Origin: Candidatus Woesearchaeota archaeon
Lineage (GTDB): Archaea > Nanobdellota > Nanobdellia > Woesearchaeales > UBA11576
Reading direction: 5' to 3'
Assembly: GCA_016219765.1 (NCBI GenBank)
Contig: JACRKM010000005.1
Span: 1 to 8,517 of the forward strand
DNA: 8,517 nucleotides
Below, piece by piece: positions 1 to 5,801 of this stretch; the stretch's first letter is position 1, and every line of letters starts with the position of its first letter. A program made the translations under genes and the position numbers. A model generated the notes under the pieces. That model saw nothing but the letters and a program-made list of their open reading frames with translations, was not told the origin of the DNA and searched no databases.

Positions 1-189
1 AATGGCTTTTGCTGAATAGAAAATGGAATAGTAAGAATGGCCAATCACTGGGCTGTAAAAAGTGAAGTCTTTCTCAAGCTTAAACTGTTCTTTTTGAAGT
101 GTTGGATTGTTGGAAACATCAAATAGCATTTGTGCTGTTACCAGTTCGTTCTCTGCTCTTTGAAGATACAGTTCTGCTTCATCACCCAT
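1..189 (-). CDS. hepT: HEPN-domain protein (HepT-like toxin), 3' part outside window
   Basis: Only the first 63 codons are present; the frame is still open at base 1. The ATG at 187-189 overlaps the end of the upstream MNT nucleotidyltransferase by 8 bases (ATGGGTGA), so the two are translationally coupled. The peptide starts MGDEAELYLQRAENEL, an amphipathic helix typical of HEPN helix 1, and residues 50-63 (GHSYYSIFYSAKAI) resemble the conserved aromatic second helix of HEPN proteins. In this family the catalytic R-x4-6-H motif lies further C-terminal, beyond the window, so RNase competence cannot be judged. HEPN proteins paired with MNT nucleotidyltransferases are RNase toxins neutralised by AMPylation from the partner (type VII toxin-antitoxin, established for Shewanella HepT/MntA). 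The role here rests on the pairing and the partial sequence. An alternative is a non-toxic HEPN accessory protein. Confidence 0.72.
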   Translation of the reverse strand, partial: MGDEAELYLQRAENELVTAQMLFDVSNNPTLQKEQFKLEKDFTFYSPVIGHSYYSIFYSAKAI

Positions 190-796
190 TTTTTCTTCCT
201 CGTATCAGATTGCAATACTCAATAAAACCATAATAAATAAGGTTGTTTTTATAAATCTGCTTGCCTACATTTTCAGATTCTGCTTTAAGCATTTCTAGGA
301 ATTCACTTTTAGTAAAAACATGATAATCTAGTGGTTTTATTTCTCTTCTTTTTACAGTTTCCAAAAAAGGCGTTATCTCTTTTTTAATCTGTTCTGATTC
401 GACAATAACAGCTATATCTAAATCAGATTTCTCAGTTGCTTTATTTTTAGCATAACTACCAAATACAATTAAAATAAAGAAATTAGTTTGTTTTGAGAGT
501 CTTTTCTGGATTTCTGATAGTATTTCTTTTGGAAATCTTTTTTTGTGTATCTCTAGGTCATTGATTATGTTTAGGTAAGATAAAGTTAAGTTATTATCCA
601 GATTCAAAGAATAAGTAGTTACATCCCCCGTTACTTCTGTTCTTACTAAATCTTGCTCTTTGAATTTTTTAATGGCAATCTGAACAATATTATTTGATTT
701 TTGTTTGCTTTCTTCTTTAATTTGTTTAAAGGTCAAACTAGCAAAGAGGTCTTTCTTGAAGACACCTAAAATAGTTAGTTGTTGTTTGGTGAGCAT
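182..796 (-). CDS. mntA: Winged-helix MNT-type nucleotidyltransferase (MntA-like antitoxin)
   Basis: 204 residues in two parts. Residues 1-65 look like a winged helix: a recognition-helix region (TFKQIKEESKQKSNNIVQIA), then a wing (EVTGDVTTYSL). Residues 105-160 form the minimal nucleotidyltransferase core. GS at 113-114, ten residues, then D125-L-D127 gives the exact GSX10DXD motif of MntA antitoxins, and D157 in KPLDYHV is the likely third metal ligand. In the known Shewanella system MntA adds AMP to its HEPN toxin partner and silences it. The partner here is the overlapping downstream gene. The antitoxin comes first, which would favour making it before the toxin. A possible weak ribosome site, CAGGTAG, lies just before the ATG. 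The fused winged helix suggests the antitoxin represses its own promoter, where there is a palindrome. The gene is very AT-rich compared with the right-hand part of the window. The enzyme class is secure; the toxin-antitoxin role is likely. Confidence 0.82.
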   Translation of the reverse strand: MLTKQQLTILGVFKKDLFASLTFKQIKEESKQKSNNIVQIAIKKFKEQDLVRTEVTGDVTTYSLNLDNNLTLSYLNIINDLEIHKKRFPKEILSEIQKRLSKQTNFFILIVFGSYAKNKATEKSDLDIAVIVESEQIKKEITPFLETVKRREIKPLDYHVFTKSEFLEMLKAESENVGKQIYKNNLIYYGFIEYCNLIRGRKNG

Positions 797-821
797 TCTA
801 CCTGTTATTTGGTATTGAATT

Positions 822-852
822 ACCTACAAATAGGTTAGGTAGTATAAAAATG
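822..852 (-). promoter_or_regulatory. Promoter and candidate operator of the MNT/HEPN operon
   Basis: Read on the minus strand, CATTTTTATACT (841-852) is a TATA-like element. About 26 bases on, near 821, a start site would give a leader of roughly 25 bases. Between TATA and that start lies an inverted repeat, seen on the plus strand as ACCTA (822-826), CAAA, TAGGT (831-835), followed at once by a second TAGGT (836-840). A repressor bound here would cover the start site. The winged helix at the front of the first gene is the obvious candidate, by inference only. The same A/T block could also serve as a plus-strand TATA (TATAAAAAT, 843-851) for the divergent metalloprotein gene. Confidence 0.45.
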
Positions 853-860
853 TTTGCTTT

Positions 861-877
861 GTTGGGCACTGCTCAAC
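861..877 (+). other. Small hairpin between divergent genes
   Basis: GTTGGGC ACT GCTCAAC forms a seven-pair stem with one G-U pair and a three-base loop. It lies between the divergent MNT and metalloprotein genes. If the plus-strand transcript starts near 873 the hairpin would not be fully transcribed, so it may be an operator rather than an RNA element. No function can be assigned. Confidence 0.3.
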
Positions 878-890
878 AGAGACCAAAGTT

Positions 891-905
891 TCATAAAGGG
901 GGTGG
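891..905 (+). promoter_or_regulatory. Candidate TATA and purine-rich stretch before the metalloprotein gene
   Basis: TTTCATAAAG places CATAAAG 23-29 bases before the ATG at 921, the spacing of a leaderless archaeal promoter, though it is a poor TATA match. GGGGGTGG at 898-905 resembles a Shine-Dalgarno sequence but sits about 15 bases before the ATG, which is far. No in-frame ATG, GTG or TTG lies closer to it, so which signal is used stays open. Confidence 0.3.
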
Positions 906-920
906 ATTAAACGTTATTTT

Positions 921-1742
921 ATGGACATAGACGTTGCTAAGCTAGAACCAGTACGGAGTTACGCTGCTGGCGAGGTTATTGAAGTAGATGAAAAGAGCTT
1001 GAGAGCTATAATTGAAAGAGCAGAGGAAGTTCTTGGTGTTCAGAAAAGACCAAGAGAGTTTAAGATTCTCTATTTTCCTCAAGCTGTTAGCACACTTATT
1101 GGCGGAGCATTTTCAGCAGAGGAGAAGAGATTTCACGTACCTCAAAAACAGCATGAAGCAACGTTATTTCACGAAGCAACACACTATTTAATGTTTGAAG
1201 AAGGATTATTATTTGGTCCCCACACTTCAAAAGCGACGTTTTATGATTGTTTATTGGATGAAACAGTAGCAGAATTTGCTGCCTCTGGCGTTTATGATTA
1301 TGATGATTTTCATAAAAATATGGTCTCAATTTATGAACGAATGAGAAAAGGCGATCCTGTTGCTATTCAACAGTTTAAAGACACGCTTCCGCCGGGATTT
1401 TTACAAACACCTCTAGAAACTTTATTGCCCTGGATGGATTTTAGCCAGCTCGATATCATAAGTAGGCAGAGAGCAATTGAAGAGAGATATAGAAAAGAAG
1501 GTTTTGACGGAATTGAGAAAGATGTTGATGAATTATATCACTCTTTTGGACACTTGCATCCAGCGAAAGGATATGTTCTCATTCGTGAAGCAACGAGAAT
1601 GTTAGCAATTGAAAATGCGATAGCTTTAAGGAATAAAAACATTAAGCCTAAAGAGTTAGTGGCTTGTCTAAAAGATGGTGTTGCGAATGGCTGGGACTCG
1701 TATGGCTTATATTTTTGTGATGTTGCAGTGAGTATGAAATAA
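921..1742 (+). CDS. HExxH zinc metallopeptidase-like protein, family not recognised
   Basis: 273 residues with no signal peptide or membrane segment, so probably cytoplasmic. The key motif is HEATH at residues 84-88 within LFHEATHYLMFEEG, the HExxH zinc site. Downstream, DETVAEFAAS supplies E114 and E118 as candidates for the third zinc ligand, E118 being 30 residues after the second histidine, as in glutamate-zincins. The E-x-x-A-E-F-A pattern is reminiscent of M78 (ImmA/IrrE-like) zincins, but no helix-turn-helix is visible and the rest is not recognisable. The C-terminal half is mainly helical and includes HSFGHLHPAKGYVLIREATRML. The ATG was chosen because no other start lies in frame just upstream. 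Codon use is AT-rich like the toxin-antitoxin genes, and the gene is divergent from them, so it probably belongs to the same acquired segment. Being a zinc protein is well supported; peptidase activity and substrate are unknown. Confidence 0.75.
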   Translation: MDIDVAKLEPVRSYAAGEVIEVDEKSLRAIIERAEEVLGVQKRPREFKILYFPQAVSTLIGGAFSAEEKRFHVPQKQHEATLFHEATHYLMFEEGLLFGPHTSKATFYDCLLDETVAEFAASGVYDYDDFHKNMVSIYERMRKGDPVAIQQFKDTLPPGFLQTPLETLLPWMDFSQLDIISRQRAIEERYRKEGFDGIEKDVDELYHSFGHLHPAKGYVLIREATRMLAIENAIALRNKNIKPKELVACLKDGVANGWDSYGLYFCDVAVSMK

Positions 1743-1758
1743 CGTAGCAGTTGCTGTT

Positions 1759-1810
1759 AAACTCTTCCGACTACGAAGTGGGAGGAGCGACAGCGACGAA
1801 GAGTTTCTTT
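1759..1810 (+). terminator. Possible terminator hairpin after the metalloprotein gene
   Basis: AAACTCTTC (1759-1767) is perfectly complementary to GAAGAGTTT (1798-1806), and the sequence runs on as CTTTCC, a pyrimidine-rich tail. It starts 16 bases after the stop codon at 1742. The loop is 30 bases, long for an intrinsic terminator, so this is a moderate call at best. Confidence 0.35.
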
Positions 1811-1960
1811 CCAGCGTGTAGAGAGAGATTGGCACCGTAGCGTCTTAGAGATTAGTCTTTCTCTCACACAAACACTAGAAAGAGACGACGGGCTTCATCC
1901 TACAGATAAATCTGTGGGTATTCACCCTACGATTTTATAAGAGGTTGTGATCCCTTATAA
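1811..1960. other. Hairpin-rich gene-free stretch, possible IS200/IS605-type end or structured RNA
   Basis: No open frame is supported here. Three structures stand out. GTGTAGAGAGAGA near 1816 pairs imperfectly with the TCTTTCTCTCACAC region ending at 1870. A hairpin at 1890-1927 has an outer GGG/CCC, a symmetric six-by-six internal loop (CTTCAT against TATTCA), and an inner stem CCTACAGAT (1899-1907) with ATCTGTGGG (1910-1918). Then TTATAAG (1935-1941) pairs with CTTATAA (1954-1960) just after the histidine phosphatase stop codon. The middle hairpin with its unpaired arms resembles the subterminal hairpins of IS200/IS605-type elements or their guide RNAs. That resemblance is from memory and unproven; no transposase or TnpB gene is present. 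Confidence 0.35.
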
Positions 1961-2599
1961 TTATTTAAGCAGCGCCAAGTGTGCTGCATCATTGATCCTG
2001 ATCGGAGTCCAACCGCGCAGGTCATAATGCAATTGCGTGATTGATGTGTTCTCGGTTTGCATCCGATACGTGAGTGAAGGTGAGAAATCCATCATTCCAC
2101 GAAGCAGACAGCGTATAGCGAGCCCGTGAGAAAAGACGCCGATGCGCTTGCCTGGCGTGCGCGCCTGAGGCTCAATGTATCTCTTCACAAATCCAAGCAT
2201 GCGTGCTTCCACATCTCTCTGAGATTCTCCATTGGGTGGCCGAAATCCAAGGTAGTCGGTGCCCATGAGCTCGATATTCTGCGGCGTATGCATTTCTGCC
2301 CGCACCTTCCCTTCCCAGTCACCTTGATCAAGCTCAAGAATATCTTCAGACAGCACAATGGCGTCAAGCGAAAAACCAATGTCCTTGCACGCGATTATAG
2401 CAGTCCTTTTCGCACGTTCTGCAGGAGACGAATAAACACAATCAAAAACCATTCCTTCAGCAGCAAGCCGCTTGCCCAAGCACTGCGCTTGGAGTTCCCC
2501 CAACGGTGTGAGTGGGCACTGCTGCGACCGTCCGCCAATTATTTCTGGCGTTTTATTTCTGATGCTCTGCGCGTGCCGGATAAGATACAAGTCTAGCAT
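1961..2599 (-). CDS. Histidine phosphatase superfamily protein (phosphoglycerate mutase-like)
   Basis: 212 residues, the usual size for a single-domain histidine phosphatase. The first strand ends in LIRHAQS, where R8 and H9 are the catalytic pair and H9 the phosphorylated residue. SSPAERAKRTA (57-67) matches the conserved S-S-P-x-x-R-A-x-x-T-A, with R62 a phosphate ligand. ELDQGDWEG supplies the acidic general-acid candidate near E89. FSHG (156-159) carries the second catalytic histidine, H158. NGESQRDVEARM (123-134) is the usual G-E-S segment. The start is fixed by the first beta strand, which begins two residues after the Met. The members span cofactor-dependent mutases, alpha-ribazole phosphatases and general phosphatases, and the substrate cannot be read from the sequence. 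It lies 32 bases downstream of the helicase gene on the same strand, so it is probably cotranscribed. An AT stretch before its ATG (2610-2620) is too close to act as a TATA for this start. Confidence 0.9.
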   Translation of the reverse strand: MLDLYLIRHAQSIRNKTPEIIGGRSQQCPLTPLGELQAQCLGKRLAAEGMVFDCVYSSPAERAKRTAIIACKDIGFSLDAIVLSEDILELDQGDWEGKVRAEMHTPQNIELMGTDYLGFRPPNGESQRDVEARMLGFVKRYIEPQARTPGKRIGVFSHGLAIRCLLRGMMDFSPSLTYRMQTENTSITQLHYDLRGWTPIRINDAAHLALLK

Positions 2600-2631
2600 T
2601 GTGTGTTACACTAAATTTAATGGATGGGCTG

Positions 2632-4248
2632 TTACTTTTCGTAATGAAGCAGGCTGATCTGTCCCTTGCGCTTGTGTTCAGGAACCATGTTTCTGATTAT
2701 ATCATCACCGACCTGCTTCTTTACATCAAGTGCAACTGCTTTTCCCAACAGTTGTGCAAGTTGGGTCACATCGGCCCGCTTGACATCTCCAATGTCCTTT
2801 ATACCATTATTATAAATCTTGCGTGCGCGAACGCGCCCAATACCCTGGAGTTTGAGGAGCGGGATGAGTTCCTCACGCACGCCGTATTTGAGGCGATAGC
2901 GCAGTTTCACAACTTCTCTGATGACTGGCTGCATCTGCATCAAACGCGCAAATTCTTCTGCGGTGTAGAGGAGCCAGTCTGCGCAATCGATCTTGGTGCG
3001 GCTTTCTCCTGGCCTGACATCAAATGTCTCAAGCAAATACTCATCGTCCTTCTCATCGATCCATTCGTGCATGAAAAGCGCTGTCTTGACAGAATTGAGG
3101 AAGTCATCGTAGTCAGGCTCGTACACGCTTGGTTCAGTCATGAGAAGATCAGATTCGTGTAATGCAAGTTTTTCTGAAATCTCGTTGAATTCTTTGGTCT
3201 TTACCTTGAGCAGCGGCCTCATCTCCAGTGTGTTGCTTACCATCTGCAAGAGTGCAAAGGGCGTGGCGCCTTTCGTCGGCACGTGTTTGAGGCAAGTGAT
3301 TATGTGGTGCGCGGTAAGAGGATCTATGTAGAGCTCTGCAACGCGCTTTCCTACAAGCGTTGCGTGTAATCGTCCTTCGTCAAGATCATCTGCGGAGACG
3401 AACCCGGCATTCTCGGCTCCTGCCACAGTTATAAAGCCGAAACTTTCGAGCAAGCGAAGCATTTTGTTAATGATGCGCTCAAGCTTATTCATGTCCTTGA
3501 ATTGAAATGCCCAGAATGTTTGTGCAAAGAATTCCATAATCTCTGCTTGATTGCGGATGAAATTGGTTGCGATAAGTGAGAGAAGATACGTTCGTAAAAC
3601 CGGCTCCACTGCAAGCTTTGAGAATATATCTTCCGGTTCACCGTGAAGATATTTTTCTACGATCTCTTCCTTGTCTGCAGTGGTTGGCGCAAGACAAATC
3701 GCTTCACCGCACGTGTCATATTTTGGCCGTCCGGCCCGCCCAGCCATCTGCAAGTATTCGAGTACTGGAATGTACTGCATGCCCCCCCACCCAGCAGTGC
3801 TGTAGCGTTTAAGGTCTTTGATGATCGCACGGAAGGCAGGAAGATCGACACCGGCGGCGAGAGTCGGCGTGCAGCAGATGATTTTGATATGCCCTGCCCG
3901 AAATCCATCTTCGATTGCTTCGCGCTGTGTTGCTGTGAGCCCAGCGTGATGGAATGCGATTCCTTTTTTCACGCAAAATGCTAGGCGCTCGCACTGGCGG
4001 GTTGGGTTTGAAAGCGCGTTCAAAACCGTTTTCTCGACATCACTGCAGGCCTCTTTTAGGCTCGGTGAAACTTCGGATTCCTTGATTTTGTAAGAGATGT
4101 CCTCTGCAGTTTTTTCAGCGCTTCGCTTATTTCCAACAAACACGAGCGCTTGCTTGCCGATTTTGATGGTGTCGAGTGCAAGGTTGATGGTGTCATTATT
4201 CGTGAGCAACTCAACACTTGCTTCATGCTGTGCTTTTTTGGGCGGCAT
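2632..4248 (-). CDS. hel308: Hel308-type Ski2-like helicase lacking the first RecA domain
   Basis: 538 residues, against roughly 700 or more for full Hel308. Present in order: RecA2 (about 20-210) with ALVFVGNKRSAE (motif IV, 34-45), FHHAGL, TPTLAAGVDLPA (motif V, 127-138) and QMAGRAGRP (motif VI, 167-175); the winged helix and ratchet region (about 210-440); and a helix-hairpin-helix (GIGRVRARKIYNNGI, 469-483). QISLLHY at 530-536 fits a PCNA-binding box. Absent are the Q motif, Walker A, DExH and motif III. An in-frame TGA at 4300-4302 lies only 17 codons before the ATG, and no possible start lies between, so the missing domain is not hidden upstream. A TATA element sits about 25 bases before the ATG, suggesting a separately transcribed leaderless gene. 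Hel308 remodels stalled forks as a 3'-5' DNA helicase. Alone this chain cannot bind ATP normally; it needs a RecA1 partner encoded elsewhere, or it is a remnant. The long intact frame argues against recent decay. Confidence 0.88.
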   Translation of the reverse strand: MPPKKAQHEASVELLTNNDTINLALDTIKIGKQALVFVGNKRSAEKTAEDISYKIKESEVSPSLKEACSDVEKTVLNALSNPTRQCERLAFCVKKGIAFHHAGLTATQREAIEDGFRAGHIKIICCTPTLAAGVDLPAFRAIIKDLKRYSTAGWGGMQYIPVLEYLQMAGRAGRPKYDTCGEAICLAPTTADKEEIVEKYLHGEPEDIFSKLAVEPVLRTYLLSLIATNFIRNQAEIMEFFAQTFWAFQFKDMNKLERIINKMLRLLESFGFITVAGAENAGFVSADDLDEGRLHATLVGKRVAELYIDPLTAHHIITCLKHVPTKGATPFALLQMVSNTLEMRPLLKVKTKEFNEISEKLALHESDLLMTEPSVYEPDYDDFLNSVKTALFMHEWIDEKDDEYLLETFDVRPGESRTKIDCADWLLYTAEEFARLMQMQPVIREVVKLRYRLKYGVREELIPLLKLQGIGRVRARKIYNNGIKDIGDVKRADVTQLAQLLGKAVALDVKKQVGDDIIRNMVPEHKRKGQISLLHYEK

Positions 4249-4269
4249 TGACGCAAAAAAGTGAAGGCA

Positions 4270-4284
4270 ATATTTAAGGTATCC
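4270..4284 (-). promoter_or_regulatory. TATA/BRE promoter of the truncated helicase gene
   Basis: On the minus strand GGATACC is followed by TTAAATAT (4270-4277), a good archaeal TATA box. It covers positions -29 to -22 relative to the ATG at 4248, so transcription would begin at or within a few bases of the start codon. The same geometry is seen at the first M16 gene and at dph2. Confidence 0.55.
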
Positions 4285-4319
4285 TACTCGTTTCCAGAAT
4301 CAACAAAAAAGTTTCTGAA

Positions 4320-4443
4320 AGTCAAAAGCTCGCGACCACCACCAGTCAATAGACTGGTGGCATGCTCGCTTCGCTCGGGTCGCTCGCATTTACAAATAGC
4401 GAGCTTTTGACTACCGAATGACCACCGGTCAATAGACCGGTGG
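4320..4443. repeat. Composite palindromic element with two near-identical hairpins
   Basis: A 14-base perfect inverted repeat, AGTCAAAAGCTCGC (4320-4333) and its complement at 4399-4412, bounds a 93-base unit. Inside it, at 4339-4360, is a perfect nine-pair hairpin CCACCAGTC-AATA-GACTGGTGG. At 4422-4443, just outside the right repeat, is a second, CCACCGGTC-AATA-GACCGGTGG. The two differ by one base pair, A-T against G-C, so both sides of the stem changed together. Between them lies a GCTCGCTTCGCTCGGGTCGCTCGC stretch, written here in two parts GCTCGCTTCGCTCG (4364-4377) and GGTCGCTCGC (4378-4387). No coding frame is present. This could be a miniature mobile element, an extragenic palindrome family or a transcribed structure between the M16 and helicase genes. 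Confidence 0.6.
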
Positions 4444-4466
4444 AAAATGAGTGCATTTTATACAAA

Positions 4467-5801
4467 TCATTTCTTTTCAGGAACCATCAGCGAGAACGAC
4501 AGGTGCTCTGGATTAAGGATGTCTGAAAGTTGCGCGTTGATATCATCCGCGGTGATGGTCTCAGTCCGTCTAAGTGCGGTAAAGTAATCCCTCGGGTTCC
4601 TCGTGAGCACTCCCCAGCGTACGAGCCGTCGTCCAAGTTCTAGGATGTCATCAGCCGCGCTGTCTTCATCAGTGAGGAGCGAGTTTCTTGCGTACTCGAT
4701 CTCTTCAGGAGGAAAGCCTTTCCTGACAGCAGCATCAACAGTATTCATGATCAGTTCCTTGAAGCGGGCAGGGTCATTTGTATCTGCGCCAACGGCGATC
4801 TGCCCATGATCACGGAACGTGTGGCCTTCTCCTCCAAAGGTCCGTTCATCAATCCCTTGAGAAACCAAGCGTTCACGGATCTTGCTGCCCATCCCTCCCA
4901 GCACTTGGCCTGCAAACATGACTGCCAAGTGCCTGTCGATCGAGGGCTGCATGATCACTTTCCATCCCGCGATCACGTTCGGGCGGATAATATCTGCACG
5001 CAGCACAGGTGACAAGAAATTATCAGCCACCGCCACTTCTGCAGGTTCCTTCTCAAGCACCTCCTGCGGGGGAGGCGCGTACGTCCCTTTGCCCAACGCA
5101 GTCAGTTTCTTGGATACACGTTCCGCCACGACATCGGCAGAAACATTGCCAATAACGACAAGGCTCATGTTCGAAGGTCGATAGAACATCGAATGTATGG
5201 AGAGCACGTCTTCAAGCGCAATGCGTTTAATGCTTTCAAGCGTGCCTATCACAGGATAACGGGCACCGTGATTGCGGTACGCCTGGAGCGCCCACGCGTT
5301 GAACTGTTTTGTCGAGGCATCATTCTCAGAACGTCGCGCTTCATCAAGGATCGTGGTGACTTCCTTCTTGAAGCGGTCTTGCGGAAGGTATGCGGTAAAA
5401 ACAAAGTCGAGCATCGTCTCAAGATTCTCCAGGTTATTTTGTCGTCCAGCAAACCAGTAGTTCGTGATGTCATTCCATGTATACGCGTTGACGACGATCG
5501 CCTTGTTGTTTTTCAGTTCCGTGAGCCCATCGCGCAGATTGCGCTTGGTTTTCGGAGTGGACGTGCGCCATTTGACCGGTTTTCTGTCTTTCCCGAGCGG
5601 AGGCATGATGAAAAGCACATGCTCAAAATAATGTGCGCTGCCGGGTTCCAGAATCATCTCCTTTCCATCCATCTGGTCACAGTAGCGCAGAATATCCCCG
5701 CCGAAAGGGGTGAACAGTTGGTAGAGCTGCACCGGAGAAGGCGAAGGAAGGACATACAGCTTCAGTCCTGATTCAAGCTCCTGGTAACTGATATCGTTCA
5801 T
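4467..5801 (-). CDS. M16 peptidase, zinc-binding catalytic subunit (YmfH-like)
   Basis: 444 residues, M16B subunit size. The inverted zinc motif HxxEH is HYFEH at 57-61, with E60 as catalytic base. The third ligand is probably E154 in TTILDEARR, about 92 residues on, longer than the usual spacing of around 75. The difference is explained by an extra basic, proline-containing stretch at about 67-95. VVNAYTWND (103-111) is the substrate-strand N-A-x-T signature, and the inactive-looking second M16 domain occupies about 230-440. The segment around 13-35 (LKLYVLPS then YQLFTPFGG) and AHYFEHVLF resemble Bacillus YmfH. There is no signal peptide, so it is probably cytoplasmic. The ATG lies inside the stop of the preceding subunit (ATGA overlap), implying coupled translation and a heterodimer with the catalytic zinc in this chain. 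In Bacillus, YmfF/YmfH are linked to EF-P modification; whether that applies here is unknown. Peptidase class is secure, substrate unknown. Confidence 0.9.
   Translation of the reverse strand: MNDISYQELESGLKLYVLPSPSPVQLYQLFTPFGGDILRYCDQMDGKEMILEPGSAHYFEHVLFIMPPLGKDRKPVKWRTSTPKTKRNLRDGLTELKNNKAIVVNAYTWNDITNYWFAGRQNNLENLETMLDFVFTAYLPQDRFKKEVTTILDEARRSENDASTKQFNAWALQAYRNHGARYPVIGTLESIKRIALEDVLSIHSMFYRPSNMSLVVIGNVSADVVAERVSKKLTALGKGTYAPPPQEVLEKEPAEVAVADNFLSPVLRADIIRPNVIAGWKVIMQPSIDRHLAVMFAGQVLGGMGSKIRERLVSQGIDERTFGGEGHTFRDHGQIAVGADTNDPARFKELIMNTVDAAVRKGFPPEEIEYARNSLLTDEDSAADDILELGRRLVRWGVLTRNPRDYFTALRRTETITADDINAQLSDILNPEHLSFSLMVPEKK

Noticed and set aside
2126..2596. 156-codon plus-strand open frame opposite the histidine phosphatase
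   Set aside because: The opposite strand contains all catalytic motifs of a histidine phosphatase; this frame is a shadow.
2610..2620. TATA box for the histidine phosphatase gene (TTAAATTTAG on the minus strand)
   Set aside because: It lies only about 11-20 bases before the ATG, so transcription would begin inside the coding region; cotranscription with the helicase is simpler.
2599..3162. 187-codon plus-strand open frame opposite the helicase C-terminus
   Set aside because: The minus strand carries clear ratchet and helix-hairpin-helix sequence; the plus product has no domain pattern or promoter.
4339..4443. Repeated hairpins as a minimal CRISPR array
   Set aside because: Only two units, each a full palindrome and not identical, with a structured interval in place of a spacer and no cas gene nearby.
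4249..4466. Hidden RecA1 domain of the helicase in another frame
   Set aside because: An in-frame stop at 4300-4302 and palindromic non-coding sequence fill the gap; it is also far too short for a RecA domain.
5193..5771. 192-codon plus-strand open frame inside the M16 catalytic subunit
   Set aside because: Lies opposite a well-supported M16 gene, shows no recognisable motif and is explained by the GC-rich antisense frame.
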